A stretch of 64,000 nucleotides of DNA from Massospora cicadina (Eukaryota > Entomophthoromycota > Entomophthoromycetes > Entomophthorales > Entomophthoraceae). The stretch spans positions 1 to 64,000 of the forward strand of contig JAKSZP010002703.1 in assembly GCA_022478985.1 (NCBI GenBank). The letters run 5' to 3'. Below, piece by piece: positions 23,333-34,112 of this stretch; position 1 is the first letter of the stretch; each line of letters starts with the position of its first letter. Under the pieces are notes generated by a model, which was not told the origin of the DNA, did not search any database, and saw only the letters and a list, made by a program, of their open reading frames with translations. The position numbers and the translations under genes were made by a program.

Positions 23333-24480
23333 TCATGAAACACTGAGAGATTCAGAATGAGGGGGTAGATCTAGCTGGTATGAGGCATGGCCCACCTTTC
23401 TAACAACGCGGTAGGGCCAAATCCTCTTTGGTCCCAGCTTCTTACATGGCTGCTTGATTAGGATGTTAAGAGCATCAAGCATCACAAGATCCCCTTCCTT
23501 GTATGCAGGACCCACTTGGTGCTTCCCATCGGCGTTCTCCTTATATACCTGCATAGCCGCCTCCAAGCTTGTGGAAACCCCCTGGTGGACCTTCTTGATT
23601 GTCTTAGCAAAGTCCACCACCGCTTCAATCTTTGACCCTCAGCTGGGCTACATGTCAAAGGCGGGGTTAAAGCCATGGCTGGCGAAAAACGGGGAACAGC
23701 TGATCAAAGAGTGCAAGGTACTGTTGTAGCTAAACTGGGCCATGGGAAGGTGAGAAGCCCAATCTGAATGGTCTGCAGCGGTGTAACACCGCAGAAACTG
23801 TTTCAAGCACTGGTTAACTCGTTCAGTCTGCCCATCTGATTGGGGGTGATAGGCAGTTAAAAGGCAAGGGCGAATCTGAAGGATCTTACACAATACTTCC
23901 TAAAAAACGGAGGTAAACTGAGGGCCCCAGTCACTGATAATTTCTTGAGGACCCCATGTAGCGCAAACACATGGGTAACGAAAAGCCTAGCCATCTCAGC
24001 TGCGGTTATGGTGGTTCTGCCAGGAATTAAGTGGGCAAACTTCGTGAACCAGTCCACCACTACCATGATGGCATCATAACCATCTGAGACTGGTAACTCC
24101 ACAATGAAATCAACCAAGATGGAAGTCCAGGGCCCATCAGCCTTTTGGACTGGTACCAACAGCCCTGCTAAAGGTAGACTATTGGGTTTCATCTGGTTGC
24201 ATACCAAGCACTCCTTGCAATACCGGCCCATCTGAGCAGGCAAGCCCTTCCAATTATATGTGCGATGTATCAACTCCAAGGTCTTTGCTTTCCCCAGATG
24301 AACAATGGTGATTCCATCATGATGGTCCCGAATAATGTCCAGGCGCAGTGGCCCAGCAGGCAACCAAAGGCGTCCCTGGAACCACACCATCTCATCCTTT
24401 ACATAATAGCCCCTGGATAGATCCTCTTGATTTGAAGCGCTCTTTTCAAGTACTAGGGTATATTCACCTGACAGAGGCTG
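23333..24480 (-). pseudogene. Integrase of chromovirus C1
   Basis: Minus-strand blocks in order are a zinc-binding H-x-H...CKECLVC region (about 24330-24200), SILVDFIVELP with the first catalytic Asp (about 24120), a damaged second block near 23940, and [16 protein letters not shown] with the catalytic Glu (about 23850-23800). The GPY/F module follows (KKLGPKRIWPYRVV, about 23440-23400), ending QLDLPPH. A frameshift lies near 23890. Integrase joins cDNA to host DNA; the chromodomain follows it. Confidence 0.88.
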
Positions 24481-24499
24481 AGAGAGGACGACCTTTCTG

Positions 24500-25900
24500 A
24501 ACATACCATATTCCTCTGAGTTATCAAGAGGTGCAAGCGCTGGCCCGTTAGCCAGAGGAGAGGGAAGTAACGACATAATTTTGCTTGAAGGAATCATCAC
24601 CTGGGTGTTGTGCACTTCTACCACCTTAGAGTCAGGGGCTAATGCAGGGTTGCGGCTCAAAGCATCCACCAAACCATTATCCTTTCCCTGAGTTAACTCA
24701 TACGTGAATGCAAATTGGGCAAGGGTCTCATACCAATGGGTCTGACGTGAGGTTAGGAAATGAGGGGCGCGGTAGTACAGCAAGGCGCGGTGGTCTGTAC
24801 ATATGCTGAATGGCTGGGTAGAGCCATGCAAGTGGTGACGCCAATACATCAACGCTTCCACCACTGCTAGTAACTCCTTATCATACACAGCGTAATTCAA
24901 CTCAGGCAGAGACATCTTACTAGAAAAATATCCCACTGGATGCTCTATCCCATCTTCGCCTACTTGTAACAAGGCAGCTGCTATGGCGAAGTTGGAGGCA
25001 TCAGTCGACATAATGAACTCCTTTGAAGGGTCAACATGGCGAATAACAATCATGGACAACAGGGTGCACTTCACTGCTTGGAAAGCATCCTCCAAAGTGG
25101 GGATCACTGAAGCACTTTGGCACCACTAGCCTTGTATAGGGGAGCTGCCACCTCATACAGATTGGGAGTGAACTTCTTAAGGAACGTGCATGTCCCCAAA
25201 AAGCTCCTTGATTTCTTAACCAAGATGGGGTAGGCCACTCACAAATCGCCTTCTCCTTGTCTGGAGTTATCATGTGTCCCTGGTCAACCACGACGTTGCC
25301 CAGAAACGTGACCTGGGACTTAAAGAACTCGCACTTAGAAATTTTCAACGTAAGGCTGGCTGCCTTTAACCACTCCACCACTTGCCAAAGGTGAACTTCA
25401 TGTGACTCCTGATCAGGGGAAAACACCAGGATATCATCCATGTAGGCGACCGCGCATACCCTTAACAGTTCCCCCAACGCTGCATCAATGTGGCGTTAAA
25501 AGATAGCAGGGGCAATTTTAAGACCAAAGGGCATGACCTGAAACTGGAAGATCCCTTTTCTGGTACAGAATGTGGTCAACCACTCTTGTCCTTTTTTAAT
25601 CCAGATCTGATTGAACGCGTTGAGGCAATCCAGCCTGGAGAAGACCTTCGCCTTCTCCACATAGCGTGAAATCTGGGAATCCAAAGGGATGGGATGGAGG
25701 TCTGGTACAGTAACGTTGTTAAGGTTACCATAGTCTACGCAGGGGCATAAGGTACCATCAGACTTCTCCACGAAGAGTAGGGGGGAGCATACAGGGGAGG
25801 TACGCTGAAAAATTGCACCCTTGGCTATTTGTTCTTTTACCCACACATCTAACGCCTCCTCCTCCCGGACAGTCAATGGTAAATAGGGGAAGTGATACAC
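24500..25900 (-). pseudogene. Reverse transcriptase and RNase H of chromovirus C1
   Basis: RT blocks are FVEKSDGTLCPCVDYGNLN (about 25770-25715), FSRLDCLNAFNQI (about 25640), GIFQFQVMPFGL (about 25555) and the catalytic box AYMDDILVF (about 25450). RNase H follows with STDASNFAIAAALLQVGE (about 25010), ELNYAVYDKELLAVVEAL and CTDHRALLYY (about 24790). The frame breaks near 25495 and 25220-25090. All key acidic residues that I can see are kept, so damage is recent relative to E or F. Confidence 0.9.
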
Positions 25901-26204
25901 ACCAGATCCACCGTGAGCTTGAAGTCACAATCAAACTCGGAGTGCTCAGGGAGTGCGTTGGCAGATGCTGCATCAAAAGAGGATTCCAAACCCTCCAAAC
26001 AAAAAGGTATAGGAACTTCCACCGAGGGCTTCTGCATTGAGGCAAGACGACAAGGGAGACGGTGGGGCCAATGGGCAAGTTGCCTGGGGCGTTTTCTTCT
26101 GACAAAGGCACAACAAATGTGCGACCATTCTTCATGGTAAGGGACAAAGTATTCTCCTTCAGGTTAGTTCTAACGTCAAACTTCCGCCACCACTCCACAC
26201 CCAA

Positions 26205-26770
26205 AATTATAGGTTAAAGGAGGTTTTTGATCGCATTGAAGTGATCAGTCAAGTGGTACTTGCCAACCTGATAGTCCACTGTCCCAATGATCTTCAGAGT
26301 GGGAATACCTTGGGACGCCCCTCCTCTAACCACATCACCTGGCAAGTAACTCATTCCAAGGTAGTCGGCTAAGTACTGGTCCATATAGTTTCCAGAGGCG
26401 CCAGTATCCACCAAAATAGTAGTGGCGAGCTTCCCTAAAGGAGAGGAGAGGGTGGCAGATAATAGAAAATACCCAGAATGGTCTTTATCTATGGAAGACA
26501 ATGACAACACTTCACCAGACATATCTTCCTATGGATCAAGCATGCAAACAGAATTTGTTTTGGAGTCAAAAAAGGAGGAGGGATAGTTGGCCACTCTTAA
26601 TACTGAGGCCACATACCCCACCAAGCCTTCTGCAGGTGCATATACTTGATCATATCTCAAACGAAGTTCCTTTTCCACTTCCTGAGTGTGCCAAATCATG
26701 GTAGAGGTCAACCTTGGGTTCTTAGGGGTAATCTGATATACCGGAATAGGGTCCTCATCCAGGCCATATG
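26205..26770 (-). pseudogene. Protease region of chromovirus C1
   Basis: The active-site block TTILVDTGASGNYMD (about 26420-26375) keeps D-T-G. It is preceded by GYFLLSATLSSPLGK and followed by VRGGASQGIPTLKIIG and ILGVEWW (about 26205), the distal protease block. The upstream part (26711-26529) reads DQVYAPAEGLVGYV and is shared with I, where H has inserted. A stop separates the two parts near 26528. Confidence 0.85.
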
Positions 26771-27217
26771 AACAAATAAATGGTTCAAAGGTAGAGACTA
26801 AATTTCTGTTATAAAACTTGTTTTCTGATGCAATGACCCTATCCTTTGGTCTGCAATGGAATGCCCAATGTTATCCAAGGCCAACACCCCCAGGCCCATC
26901 TGCGCCAATTCTGCTGACATCATCTGAACATGACAGCAAAAGGAAACTTGTTTCTCGGAAGGGAATTTAAATAATTTGGCGGAAAGTCAGGGAATCACAT
27001 CTTTTGGACATCGAAGTGTCCAAATCCACCAGGTGTGAACATGAAGTGTAGATACTTTCCAGTAGGAGGCAACCAAAATAACCCCAAGTTGCTCCAACCT
27101 TCAGGAAAAAGAGGAAACAGCAGTGCGGCTAATGACAGCTGGGGCCCACAGCCAACGGTCACTGTTTCCACTTTGGAAAAGTTCCACACAGAATAAGTTT
27201 GTGCACATAAGAAATAG
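26771..27217 (-). other. C1 leader and short gag-like region
   Basis: Only about 450 bases separate the self-priming site from the protease-side ORF. Frames carry LGVLALDNIGHSIADQ and, further on, YGLDEDPIPVYQITPKNPR, and the second has a counterpart in I (MYQITPGNPRL near 46455). No zinc knuckle or usual Gag is present. Either gag is extremely short in this family or both copies derive from a gag-deleted parent. Confidence 0.5.
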
Positions 27218-27228
27218 GTTGGTCGACT
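27218..27228 (-). promoter_or_regulatory. Self-priming primer-binding site of C1 (AGTCGACCAAC)
   Basis: It starts two bases (TT) inside the LTR end. It is the exact reverse complement of GTTGGTCGACT in the 5' LTR (plus-strand 27600-27610), which lies 31 bases after a TATA-like TTAAATAT. In Tf1/sushi elements the first 11 bases of the mRNA fold back on the primer site; this matches that arrangement. There is no TGG start, so a tRNA primer is unlikely. Confidence 0.85.
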
Positions 27229-27230
27229 AA

Positions 27231-28071
27231 TGTTAGGAGAATGTCTATAACTCTCCAGTTCCCAGCGTGGCGGTGCTTGGTTCACAAGCCCAAATCCAGG
27301 GAACTAGCCTTTAAAATAAAATTAATTATTGCCCAGCGGAGGGTGCTGAAGCAATAATAATATAAGCAAAGAAATTCTAGAATTAACCAGCCAAAATAAT
27401 CGCGGTGCACACAGGGAGAAGGGGTAAATGACCCAGGTTGGAGGGTACATGGGCGGACCAACAGTTCACAAGGTCAGAATCAGATGGTGTTTAGAATGGC
27501 AAGGTTAACGGAGCGTGAGACCTCCTCAAAGAGGTTTGCTCACAGGATCGTTAAAAATATAATTTAAAATGGTATAATGGGGACAAGGCCTATTTGGGAA
27601 GTCGACCAACAATGAATGTTGATCAAGGAAAACATATTTAATCTTGAGTGGGGGAATTAGGGGTTATGCTGCAGTGGGCTCAAGCACTGATTCACCAATA
27701 GGGTGATACTGCCATCTGAGTTGGTTGAATAGGCTGAAACTGACTTCACTTGAGTGATTGATTGAAGTTGAATTTGACCCAAACGCGTTATTTCAAAAAT
27801 GGAATGGGTTTCAAAACCCCGCTCCTTAATAAACTGAATTGAACCATCTGCATTCATTTGGTATATCATTTGTTTAATGACTGGCTTGTCATCAGAGGCT
27901 GGGCGTTTAGCACACCACTGGTCCCAACCCGGGCATATTTTTCCCAAACCCAGCGTTGGTCCAGGGTGTGCCTCAGGTCAGGAAGGGCCTGCAGCTTCAC
28001 CCTCTGTGCCTCCTGGCACCCAGCCTTGTCTTTGGGGTTGGTCCCCACTATTATGTTATGTGCACATGACA
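27231..28071 (-). repeat. 5' LTR of chromovirus C1
   Basis: Its outer end TGTCATGTGCACAT is at 28071, next to GATAT, and its inner end CTCCTAACA is at 27231. The U3 part is about 460 bp up to the inferred RNA start at 27610. The U3 contains the conserved coding block discussed under findings (about 28040-27870), then a second open segment to 27657. Confidence 0.95.
27600..27641 (-). promoter_or_regulatory. Inferred core promoter and RNA start in the C1 LTR
   Basis: On the minus strand TTAAATAT (27641-27634) precedes GTTGGTCGACT (27610-27600) by about 31 bases from first base to first base, the normal TATA-to-start spacing. The start is inferred from self-priming logic, not mapped. I (TATTTAAG then GTTGATCATCT) and the solo LTR (TTAAGTATG then GTTGGTTGACT) keep the same layout. 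Confidence 0.7.
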
Positions 28072-28076
28072 GATAT

Positions 28077-28600
28077 GTAATCCATTTGGACGATTTGGAT
28101 GATGTTAATTTCCAGATAATGTTCACCAATGTCCCGTTTGTGGGATCAACAGTCCCATTAGTTTTGGGGTGATATGGAGCAGAAAGCACACCATGTACTC
28201 CCATTAGTTGGTTGAACTTGGCAAAGACATTGGCGGTAAATTTGGTTACATTATTGGTCAGAATAACCTGAGGGCATCCATGTTTGTGGATGATGATTTC
28301 AAGTATAAACTTGGCGGTAGTTGCTGCTTCAGCTTCCTGAATGGCCTTGGCCTCAACCCATTTGGTCAAGTGGTCGATGGCTACAATGATGTACTTGGCC
28401 TTCATATTGCTTGTTGGAAGTGGGCCAACAACGTTGATAGATACAGTGTGCCAGGCAAACTTGGGCTGAACAAGCTGGTAAGATGTGCTTTTACAGAATG
28501 GTTTTTCACCTTGGCACTCTTCACAGATTTCTAGCATTTCTTGGATGTCAAAATGCATTGACTCCCAGTAGTAGAATTGCTTCAGATGCTCTTTCATCTT
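28077..28600 (-). pseudogene. Integrase N-terminal and core part of element D
   Basis: The minus strand reads HLKQFYYWESMHFDIQEM and ICEECQ (zinc-binding region), KFAWHTVSINVVGPLP, YIIVAIDHLTKWVEAKAI, VILTNNVTKF and YHPKTNGTVDPTNGTL. The first catalytic Asp (SID in relatives) is N, and the DNG of the second block is NNV, so this copy cannot be active. The frame runs into the C1 LTR at 28071, making a chance fusion ORF. Confidence 0.9.
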
Positions 28601-28849
28601 TTGAATCGCCTTGCTCTATGGCCTTATGTACTGCCATTATTAGGTCTGTTCAGGCCGATGATCTTGGAAAAATTAAACTTTTTGTCCTCAACAAATTTTG
28701 TAAAGTGTTCCGTTTTCAACAATTGTACTTTTTTGTAGATCCAATAGTATTTTTTGGACAGATTTGGGCTCATCCTGATACTCTCTGGTGAACATTTTAA
28801 TAAACAACTCATTGGTGGCCCAACTAAGTGTTTTGATGGTGGGTAGTCA

Positions 28850-29400
28850 GAATAGACAGTCAGCGTTTTGTTGTTTTGCACCCACTTGATGCTCAATGGT
28901 GTTTTCATAAGCTTGAAGCTTTAATGCACAGCGGGCTAATCGGCCCTCAGGCTCTCTTAAATTATTCAACCATCTTAGGGAAGCATGATTGGTAACAACT
29001 TTGAAATGAGTACCATGAAGGTAGACCTAGCATTGCTTGCAAGCCTTTATGACAGCTAAGCATTCTCATTCCATCACCATGTAGTTCCTTTCATGAACAT
29101 TTAAGGTCTGACTAGCAAAGGCAACAGGATGTATTTCACCATCTTCTCCGACTTGGGATAACACGGCACCCACTGCTGTTTGGGATGCATCAGTTTGGAC
29201 AATAAATTCGCGATCAAAGTCTAGATATCAAAGAACAGGCGCGCTTAATAGGGCCAATCAGAGTTGGTCAAATGCATCCTGGCAAGCTGGAGTCCAATTG
29301 AAAGGGACCTTATCTTTAAGCAGATAGAAAAGCGGCTCTCCAAGTTGTGCAAAGTCAGTGATAAATCAGCGATAGTACCCAATCATGCCTAAGAATACCT
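28850..29400 (-). pseudogene. RNase H of element D
   Basis: Minus-strand blocks are QTDASQTAVGAVLSQVGEDG (about 29205-29150), VNVHERNYMVME-like sequence (about 29100-29075), YLHGTHFKVVTNHASLRWL (about 29030-28975) and a trailing ALKLQAYE. One stop follows VME. The domain order and spacing are typical. Confidence 0.85.
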
Positions 29401-29521
29401 AAATAATGCACTTGGATTTGGGCCATTTCATTTTGGAGATGGCATCCAGCTTAGAGGGTTGGGTCAAAGACCCACTTTATCAATCACAAATTCGAGTATT
29501 CCAGTTGGTCTTTATAAACTG

Positions 29522-30141
29522 TCATTTTCTGGGCTTAATTTTTAAGTTTGAAGCAGCGAGCCTTTTGAAAACTTCCTCTAAGTGTTCCAGATGGTCGTCA
29601 AAAGTGCAGCTGAAAACGTTGATATCGTCAAGGTACACTAGTACACATGACAACTTCAAATCTCCAAGAATTGTGTCCATATCCTGTTGGAATGTAGCCG
29701 GGGCATTGCAGAGCCCTTGAGGAATTCTTGTCAGCTGGAATAGGCCCTCTTGGGTTATTATTGCACATTTCTCATGCTCCTCTTTGGGAAGATCTATCTG
29801 CCAATATCTGCTGATAAGATCCATCGCTGAGAAGAACTTCGCGCTCCCTAGCCTATCCAAGGCATCATTGATTCGTGGCAGTAAGTATGAGTCCTTTTTG
29901 GTGATGTTGTTTAACTCCTAATAGTCAATGACTACTTGGTTGCTTCCATCCTTCTTTTTACTATTAAAATTGGTGCTGCCCATGGACTTTTTGAAGGGAC
30001 TAGCATGCTGCAATCGAGTAGTTCCTTAATCTCCTTGGATACTGCTTCTTCTGATAATTTTGAACGTCTAATCAGGCGTAATTGAATAGGTTTATGATCT
30101 CCAGTATCAATTTTATGGGTGACACCATTATCACAACCCAA
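29522..30141 (-). pseudogene. Reverse transcriptase of element D
   Basis: Segment one (30141-29932) reads THKIDTGDHKPIQLRLIRRS and PSKSPWAAPILIVKR. Segment two (29860-29522) reads FFSAMDLISRYWQIDLP, GLFQLTRIPQGLCNAPATFQ and the catalytic LVYLDDINVF. A frame break separates them at about 29930-29870. YLDD is intact. Confidence 0.92.
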
Positions 30142-30281
30142 GTTGAAATCATCTTGTGTAAATTATTTTTTATACTTATAGAATAACTTCTGAGCTTGGC
30201 CTTTCTCAGAGTTGGTCAGGTTGCTTAGATTGGCCATAGGGACAACATTATTTATGCTGAGTCAGTCCTTATTGGGGAGCC

Positions 30282-31060
30282 CTAATTAAACAAAATTTTT
30301 TCAAACTCATGGAATGAGTGAATTTCCGTGGTAGGGAACAGATGCAAAAAAGCAATTGTTTGATGTTGCCTAATGGGAATGGGCCGATTTTGCAGGTTCA
30401 CACATAAGATATGTATCTCTCCATGGCCCAGAATAATAATACCAGGAGCAATGTTTAGTTTGAATCGAGATTTAGACCATGGTTGATATATTTCACCGTA
30501 AAGGCCTTCCATAATGTTTATTGTTAGTCCCATCAGGATGATTACTCGTTCTCCAGATGGTATAGTAATGGTCTGATTTGATTGAAGTGGAATGCCATTG
30601 GACTTATCAATATGAGTGGGAAGTGGTTTTATCTTTGACCAAGCCTTGGAATACTCAACTGGGATGACTCCATCTTTGTAGGCCATATTTATGAATAAGC
30701 TTGGTTTCTTTTTCTCAACTGCCTTATTACGGTTATAGTAAAGTGGAATAGTCTGGCCAATAATGGTGAGAGTATCGTCCTTATGATTAGTAACAACTCC
30801 ATATCTTCTTAGGAAATCAGTCCCAATTAGGATATCATAGTATGTATTTGGCAATACTATTGCAGGTGCTGTTATTACAATGGAACCAAATATGAGAGGT
30901 AGGGTATTGTAGGTTCCCAGAAATTTGGTTGTATGCGCTCCAGAGGTTCCATATTCCTGGCAGTGGGCAACATTGGGCGCAATTTTCAGTTTATAAAGAA
31001 TTTTGTACTGACTATATTGATAGGAATGCCACTATCAACAATGGCCTGAACTTGCACCTT
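30282..31060 (-). pseudogene. Aspartic protease and linker of element D
   Basis: The active-site block QAIVDSGIPINIV lies at about 31055-31013. After a frame break the long open segment 30854-30282 starts with YYDILIGTDFLRRYGVV, the distal protease block, and continues as a 150-residue linker (IPLQSNQTITIPSGERVIIL, IMEGLYGEIY) shared with E. The linker's role is unknown. Confidence 0.85.
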
Positions 31061-31573
31061 ATTTACTGCAATGTCCACATAAGTACATTCAGAGTTGTTT
31101 TCAGAGGTATTTATTGTGTGAATGCTGTGGCTGTTGCCTGATTCCAGGTGTGCTTTCAGGCTTGAGACAATACTGGGAAGTTATCTGCTAAGGTCTTCAT
31201 GGTAATAGCTGCTTGAACGTTGTTAAGCTTAGGTAAATCGGTTTAACATCTGGGTTGTAGATCCAAACCCTTATCAATAATTTGCTTTGTGTAAGGTTTT
31301 GATACCTCTTCTCGGGCTTCTTTGGTTATTTTCAAGGGTTTAGTTGCTTTTGCGGTGGCCCAAGTAGTGATCATCATGACATTATTAGCCCTGATATGGT
31401 TATTTTCAGCAACATCTTCAGCCCTAAATAGCTCGTCAGGGTCAGGTGGAATGGTTTGAAAATTGGTGGAGTTAGAGCATTCCGCCTCTACTCCACCTGC
31501 TCTTTTCCTGCCTCACTATCACTGTTAATTTCTAGAGCAAAGTTAACCCAGGCTTTTTGTTGGAACGTCTGTA

Positions 31574-32965
31574 GCATTGGCTACCAAAGTGCCCTATTTG
31601 ACCACATTTGTAGCATGTAATTAGCCCTGTTTGCTGTTTTTGCTTAAATTTTTAGTTCATATTTTGGAAAACTTTCCCTTGTAAGACATCATGTTGTTTT
31701 TTGAGCCCAAAAATTGAGAACTTTGCTGATCTTTGGACCAATTAGGTGTGTTGAAATTATGGGAACAGCTTCTCAAGTAATTGATGAGCTCTTGGATTTC
31801 CAAGCTTCCATTGAATGCAGGCAACATGACATTGTGAAGCTCACGGAAGAGCATAATTGCATACTCCAATGCAATCTTAGCATCAAGCTTATCTATTGCA
31901 TTGCACCCACGCAGAACTATTGCCTCATGGAAGAAACTATCCGCAAATTTCATAAATAGTCTCATTCTGTATGAATTCGATATTAAGAAGCTCTCTTTTC
32001 AGGTATCTAGTTTCTCAGTCCTCCAAACTGTTTGGTTATTGCAATTTTGGCATCCATATAGGACCAATCGTCGCTCAAATATGGCATAATGAGGTCACAG
32101 CTATGGGCATCTAGTGAGTTAATCAGTGCTAATCCTTTAGCATGATCTGATGCTCCTCTCATTGCTTTTATAAATAACTTGAGGAAAGAGTGAACATTTC
32201 CATCTTTATTGAACTTTGGCAAATTCAATGGTTTGAAATCATCTCGCCCTGTTTCAGCCACAGGGGTTTACTTATTCCTGAGCGTCTTGGTGTATCATCA
32301 CTCATAACCAGACCTCTTTCCCGTTGGGAGGTGTCTGGAGTCAGGATTGCAGCCAGTACTCTAGGCATAGAACAGATGTTTGAGATATCAGTTTCTGCAT
32401 CAGTGTCAGTTTCCAATGACTCAATTTGATAATATTGCTCTGAACTACTGGATTCTGATGCCTGGATTTGGCCCTTAGTTTTTCCAAACTGTTTTTTGGT
32501 TGAATGGACAGAGATTTTTCCTACTTTTCTTTTGTCAAAGCTGGGTGAGCATCGGATGCTTTGATTTTTAAGGTTGTTAGGCTTTTCTTTAAATAAATCT
32601 TAGTTAGACACTATGCTCTTAATGTCTAGGCCCATACTATCTACTTGGGAATTTGCAGTTGATAATTGCAAATGAGTCCCCAAATTTCCTGAGTAATTTC
32701 ATTGTTTCTGGCCTTCAATCTCAACACAACTGTCCAAATTTTTGAAAATTATTGTTGTTCAAGGCATCATCCTCATCCTTATTCGGGATAACTGGGTCTG
32801 CTGCATGAGCTCCCCCACATTGACAAGATTATGGGTGTAGGAGGTACCAGCTGTGGAGCCTTGTAGACTGGGAAAATAATCCAAGATGGCCTTGACTTTG
32901 GTTTCCATCTTGATGTCATTGTTTTGTCTAGCTGAATCTGCCAGGAATCGGTTACTTAAATCCAT
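31574..32965 (-). pseudogene. gag of element D with CCHC zinc knuckle
   Basis: The likely start is MDLSNRFLADSARQ at about 32965, soon after the primer site. The central part reads KGLALINSLDAHSCDLIMPY then LSDDWSYMDAKIAI (32261-32007), then FMKFADSFFHEAIVLRGCNA (31965 onward), matching G. At 31615-31574 the minus strand encodes C-Y-K-C-G-Q-I-G-H-F-G-S-Q-C, a perfect CX2CX4HX4C knuckle that binds RNA during packaging. Several frame breaks interrupt the gene. Confidence 0.88.
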
Positions 32966-32984
32966 ATTGGAGAGTGTTACCGGT

Positions 32985-32999
32985 TTTGAGTGAGCACCA
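32985..32999 (-). promoter_or_regulatory. Primer-binding site of D (TGGTGCTCACTCAAA)
   Basis: It follows LTR end TTTGACA by two bases. The first 11 bases are the same as in G, H and F. Confidence 0.85.
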
Positions 33000-33001
33000 G
33001 T

Positions 33002-34112
33002 TGTCAAAGTCTAAGGATCGCTTGCTTGGAAATTAATATCCTTCACATCTATTCAGGCCAAAGTTCCAATGGTTGATCCTCTATAGCGCCTGTAGTTTAT
33101 GGGATTCAGACCGTTTAACAACTCACTAGGTCTATCTAATTCGCCTCAACTCTTCTGGCCAATTTTGGGCATAATTTTCACTTCAGATTTTGGAACTTCT
33201 TTTTTAGTACTAGATGGTCCAGATTTGGGAACTTCTTCTGAGGCAGGCTTCAGTACAAACTGTGAAGTTGATCCGTCCAGTTTGTCGACACTTTCTTCAA
33301 AGAAAGGATTCAATAAGGAAATTAAGAAAGTGATAAAATAAATATAACTTTATTAAAAACTATTTATTAGATAATGGTCATTAGGCCAGGCGCTGGTATT
33401 TATACCTCTAGGGCATCTCCTGGTCACATTCAGCACAAAATTTCAACAGCTATTTTGCCACTCAGCTCAGCCTATGACTGAAACCTTTTCTTAGGTTCAT
33501 TGGTGGCAAAATACTCTCAAAATTGGGAGCATTTCAGGTACAAAAATTGTTATAAAATCATGCAAAGTTTTCCTAAGATCTTCAGGATTTCAGTTTCGTC
33601 ATACTTCTGACAAAACACACCTTCTGTGAAATTTTGGCCTCAATTGAAGAAAATGACGCACCCCTAATCAGGAAGTCGGCAGGCCTCTTCCTTAATAGCA
33701 CTAAGTAACCCCTTTTGGGCGGTCCACATAAGTGCTATTGTGCCAATTACACATATCACCATAAAAATTTCACCCTCAGGTGGGAAATTGATTACGTTTT
33801 TTGTTTGTCTGAAGTCCACAGAATTTTCAGATGTTAACTTTGAGTCTTCCCCAAATTATTTTATATACTATTGAATTAATTGTGTTTTGATAATTGGGAC
33901 CAATTGCCGAGATTTGATGCATCAGAATCAGCCATAATATGCAAGCTTATTTGGGCCAAGCGCCTGATAAAATACTCGATCAAATTGTCAGTGAGATATT
34001 TGGCCCAAATTGTATAATTGCAATAGGCTTTAGCTTAATGGTTGAATGGATAATCAGCCCAATCTGATGGTTATCAAAGGTTTATTTTTGAGTCAACCAC
34101 CAGAATCTGACA
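33002..34112 (-). repeat. 5' LTR of element D
   Basis: Its outer end TGTCAGATTCTGG is at 34112, next to GTGGA, and its inner end GACTTTGACA is at 33002. It is 1111 bp against 1073 in the 3' LTR; most of the excess is the 36-bp LINE remnant plus duplication at 33202-33237. Confidence 0.95.
33202..33220 (-). mobile_element. Ultra-short LINE insertion in the D 5' LTR (19 bp)
   Basis: The minus strand reads GGACCATCTAGTACTAAAA, exactly the last 15 bases of the window's LINE plus four A. It is flanked by AGATTTTGGAACTTCTT (33185-33201) and AGATTTGGGAACTTCTT (33221-33237), a 17-base direct repeat with one mismatch. The sister LTR near 20480 has only one copy of the flank and no insert. Confidence 0.9.

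Larger units (their letters stand above)
22142..28071 (-). mobile_element. Chromovirus C1 (Ty3/gypsy with chromodomain, minus strand), innermost
   Basis: The LTRs are 28071-27231 (841 bp) and 22976-22142 (835 bp), flanked by GATAT at 22137-22141 and 28072-28076. The minus-strand order is self-priming site, short leader, protease, RT, RNase H, integrase, chromodomain, 3' LTR. The LTRs differ at about 9% of positions in a ~180-bp sample, the least of the four nested elements. It is the last insertion in the nest. Stops and frameshifts break pol in several places. Confidence 0.96.
20273..34112 (-). mobile_element. Ty3/gypsy element D (minus strand), nested in E, split by C1
   Basis: The LTRs 34112-33002 (5') and 21345-20273 (3') are flanked by GTGGA at 20268-20272 and 34113-34117. 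The minus-strand order is PBS, gag with CCHC knuckle, protease, RT, RNase H, integrase (interrupted at 28077/22141 by C1), A-rich tract, polypurine tract, LTR. A 121-bp sample of the LTRs differs at about 15 positions, less than E, as its nested position requires. Confidence 0.96.

Noticed and set aside
23857..25107. 416-codon ORF as an intact host gene
   Set aside because: It is the RNase H and integrase part of C1 pol with a frameshifted tail; no intact enzyme is encoded.
27866..28597. 243-codon ORF joining integrase to a new C-terminus
   Set aside because: The C-terminal part is the C1 LTR; the fusion is the junction of the C1 insertion in D, not a gene.
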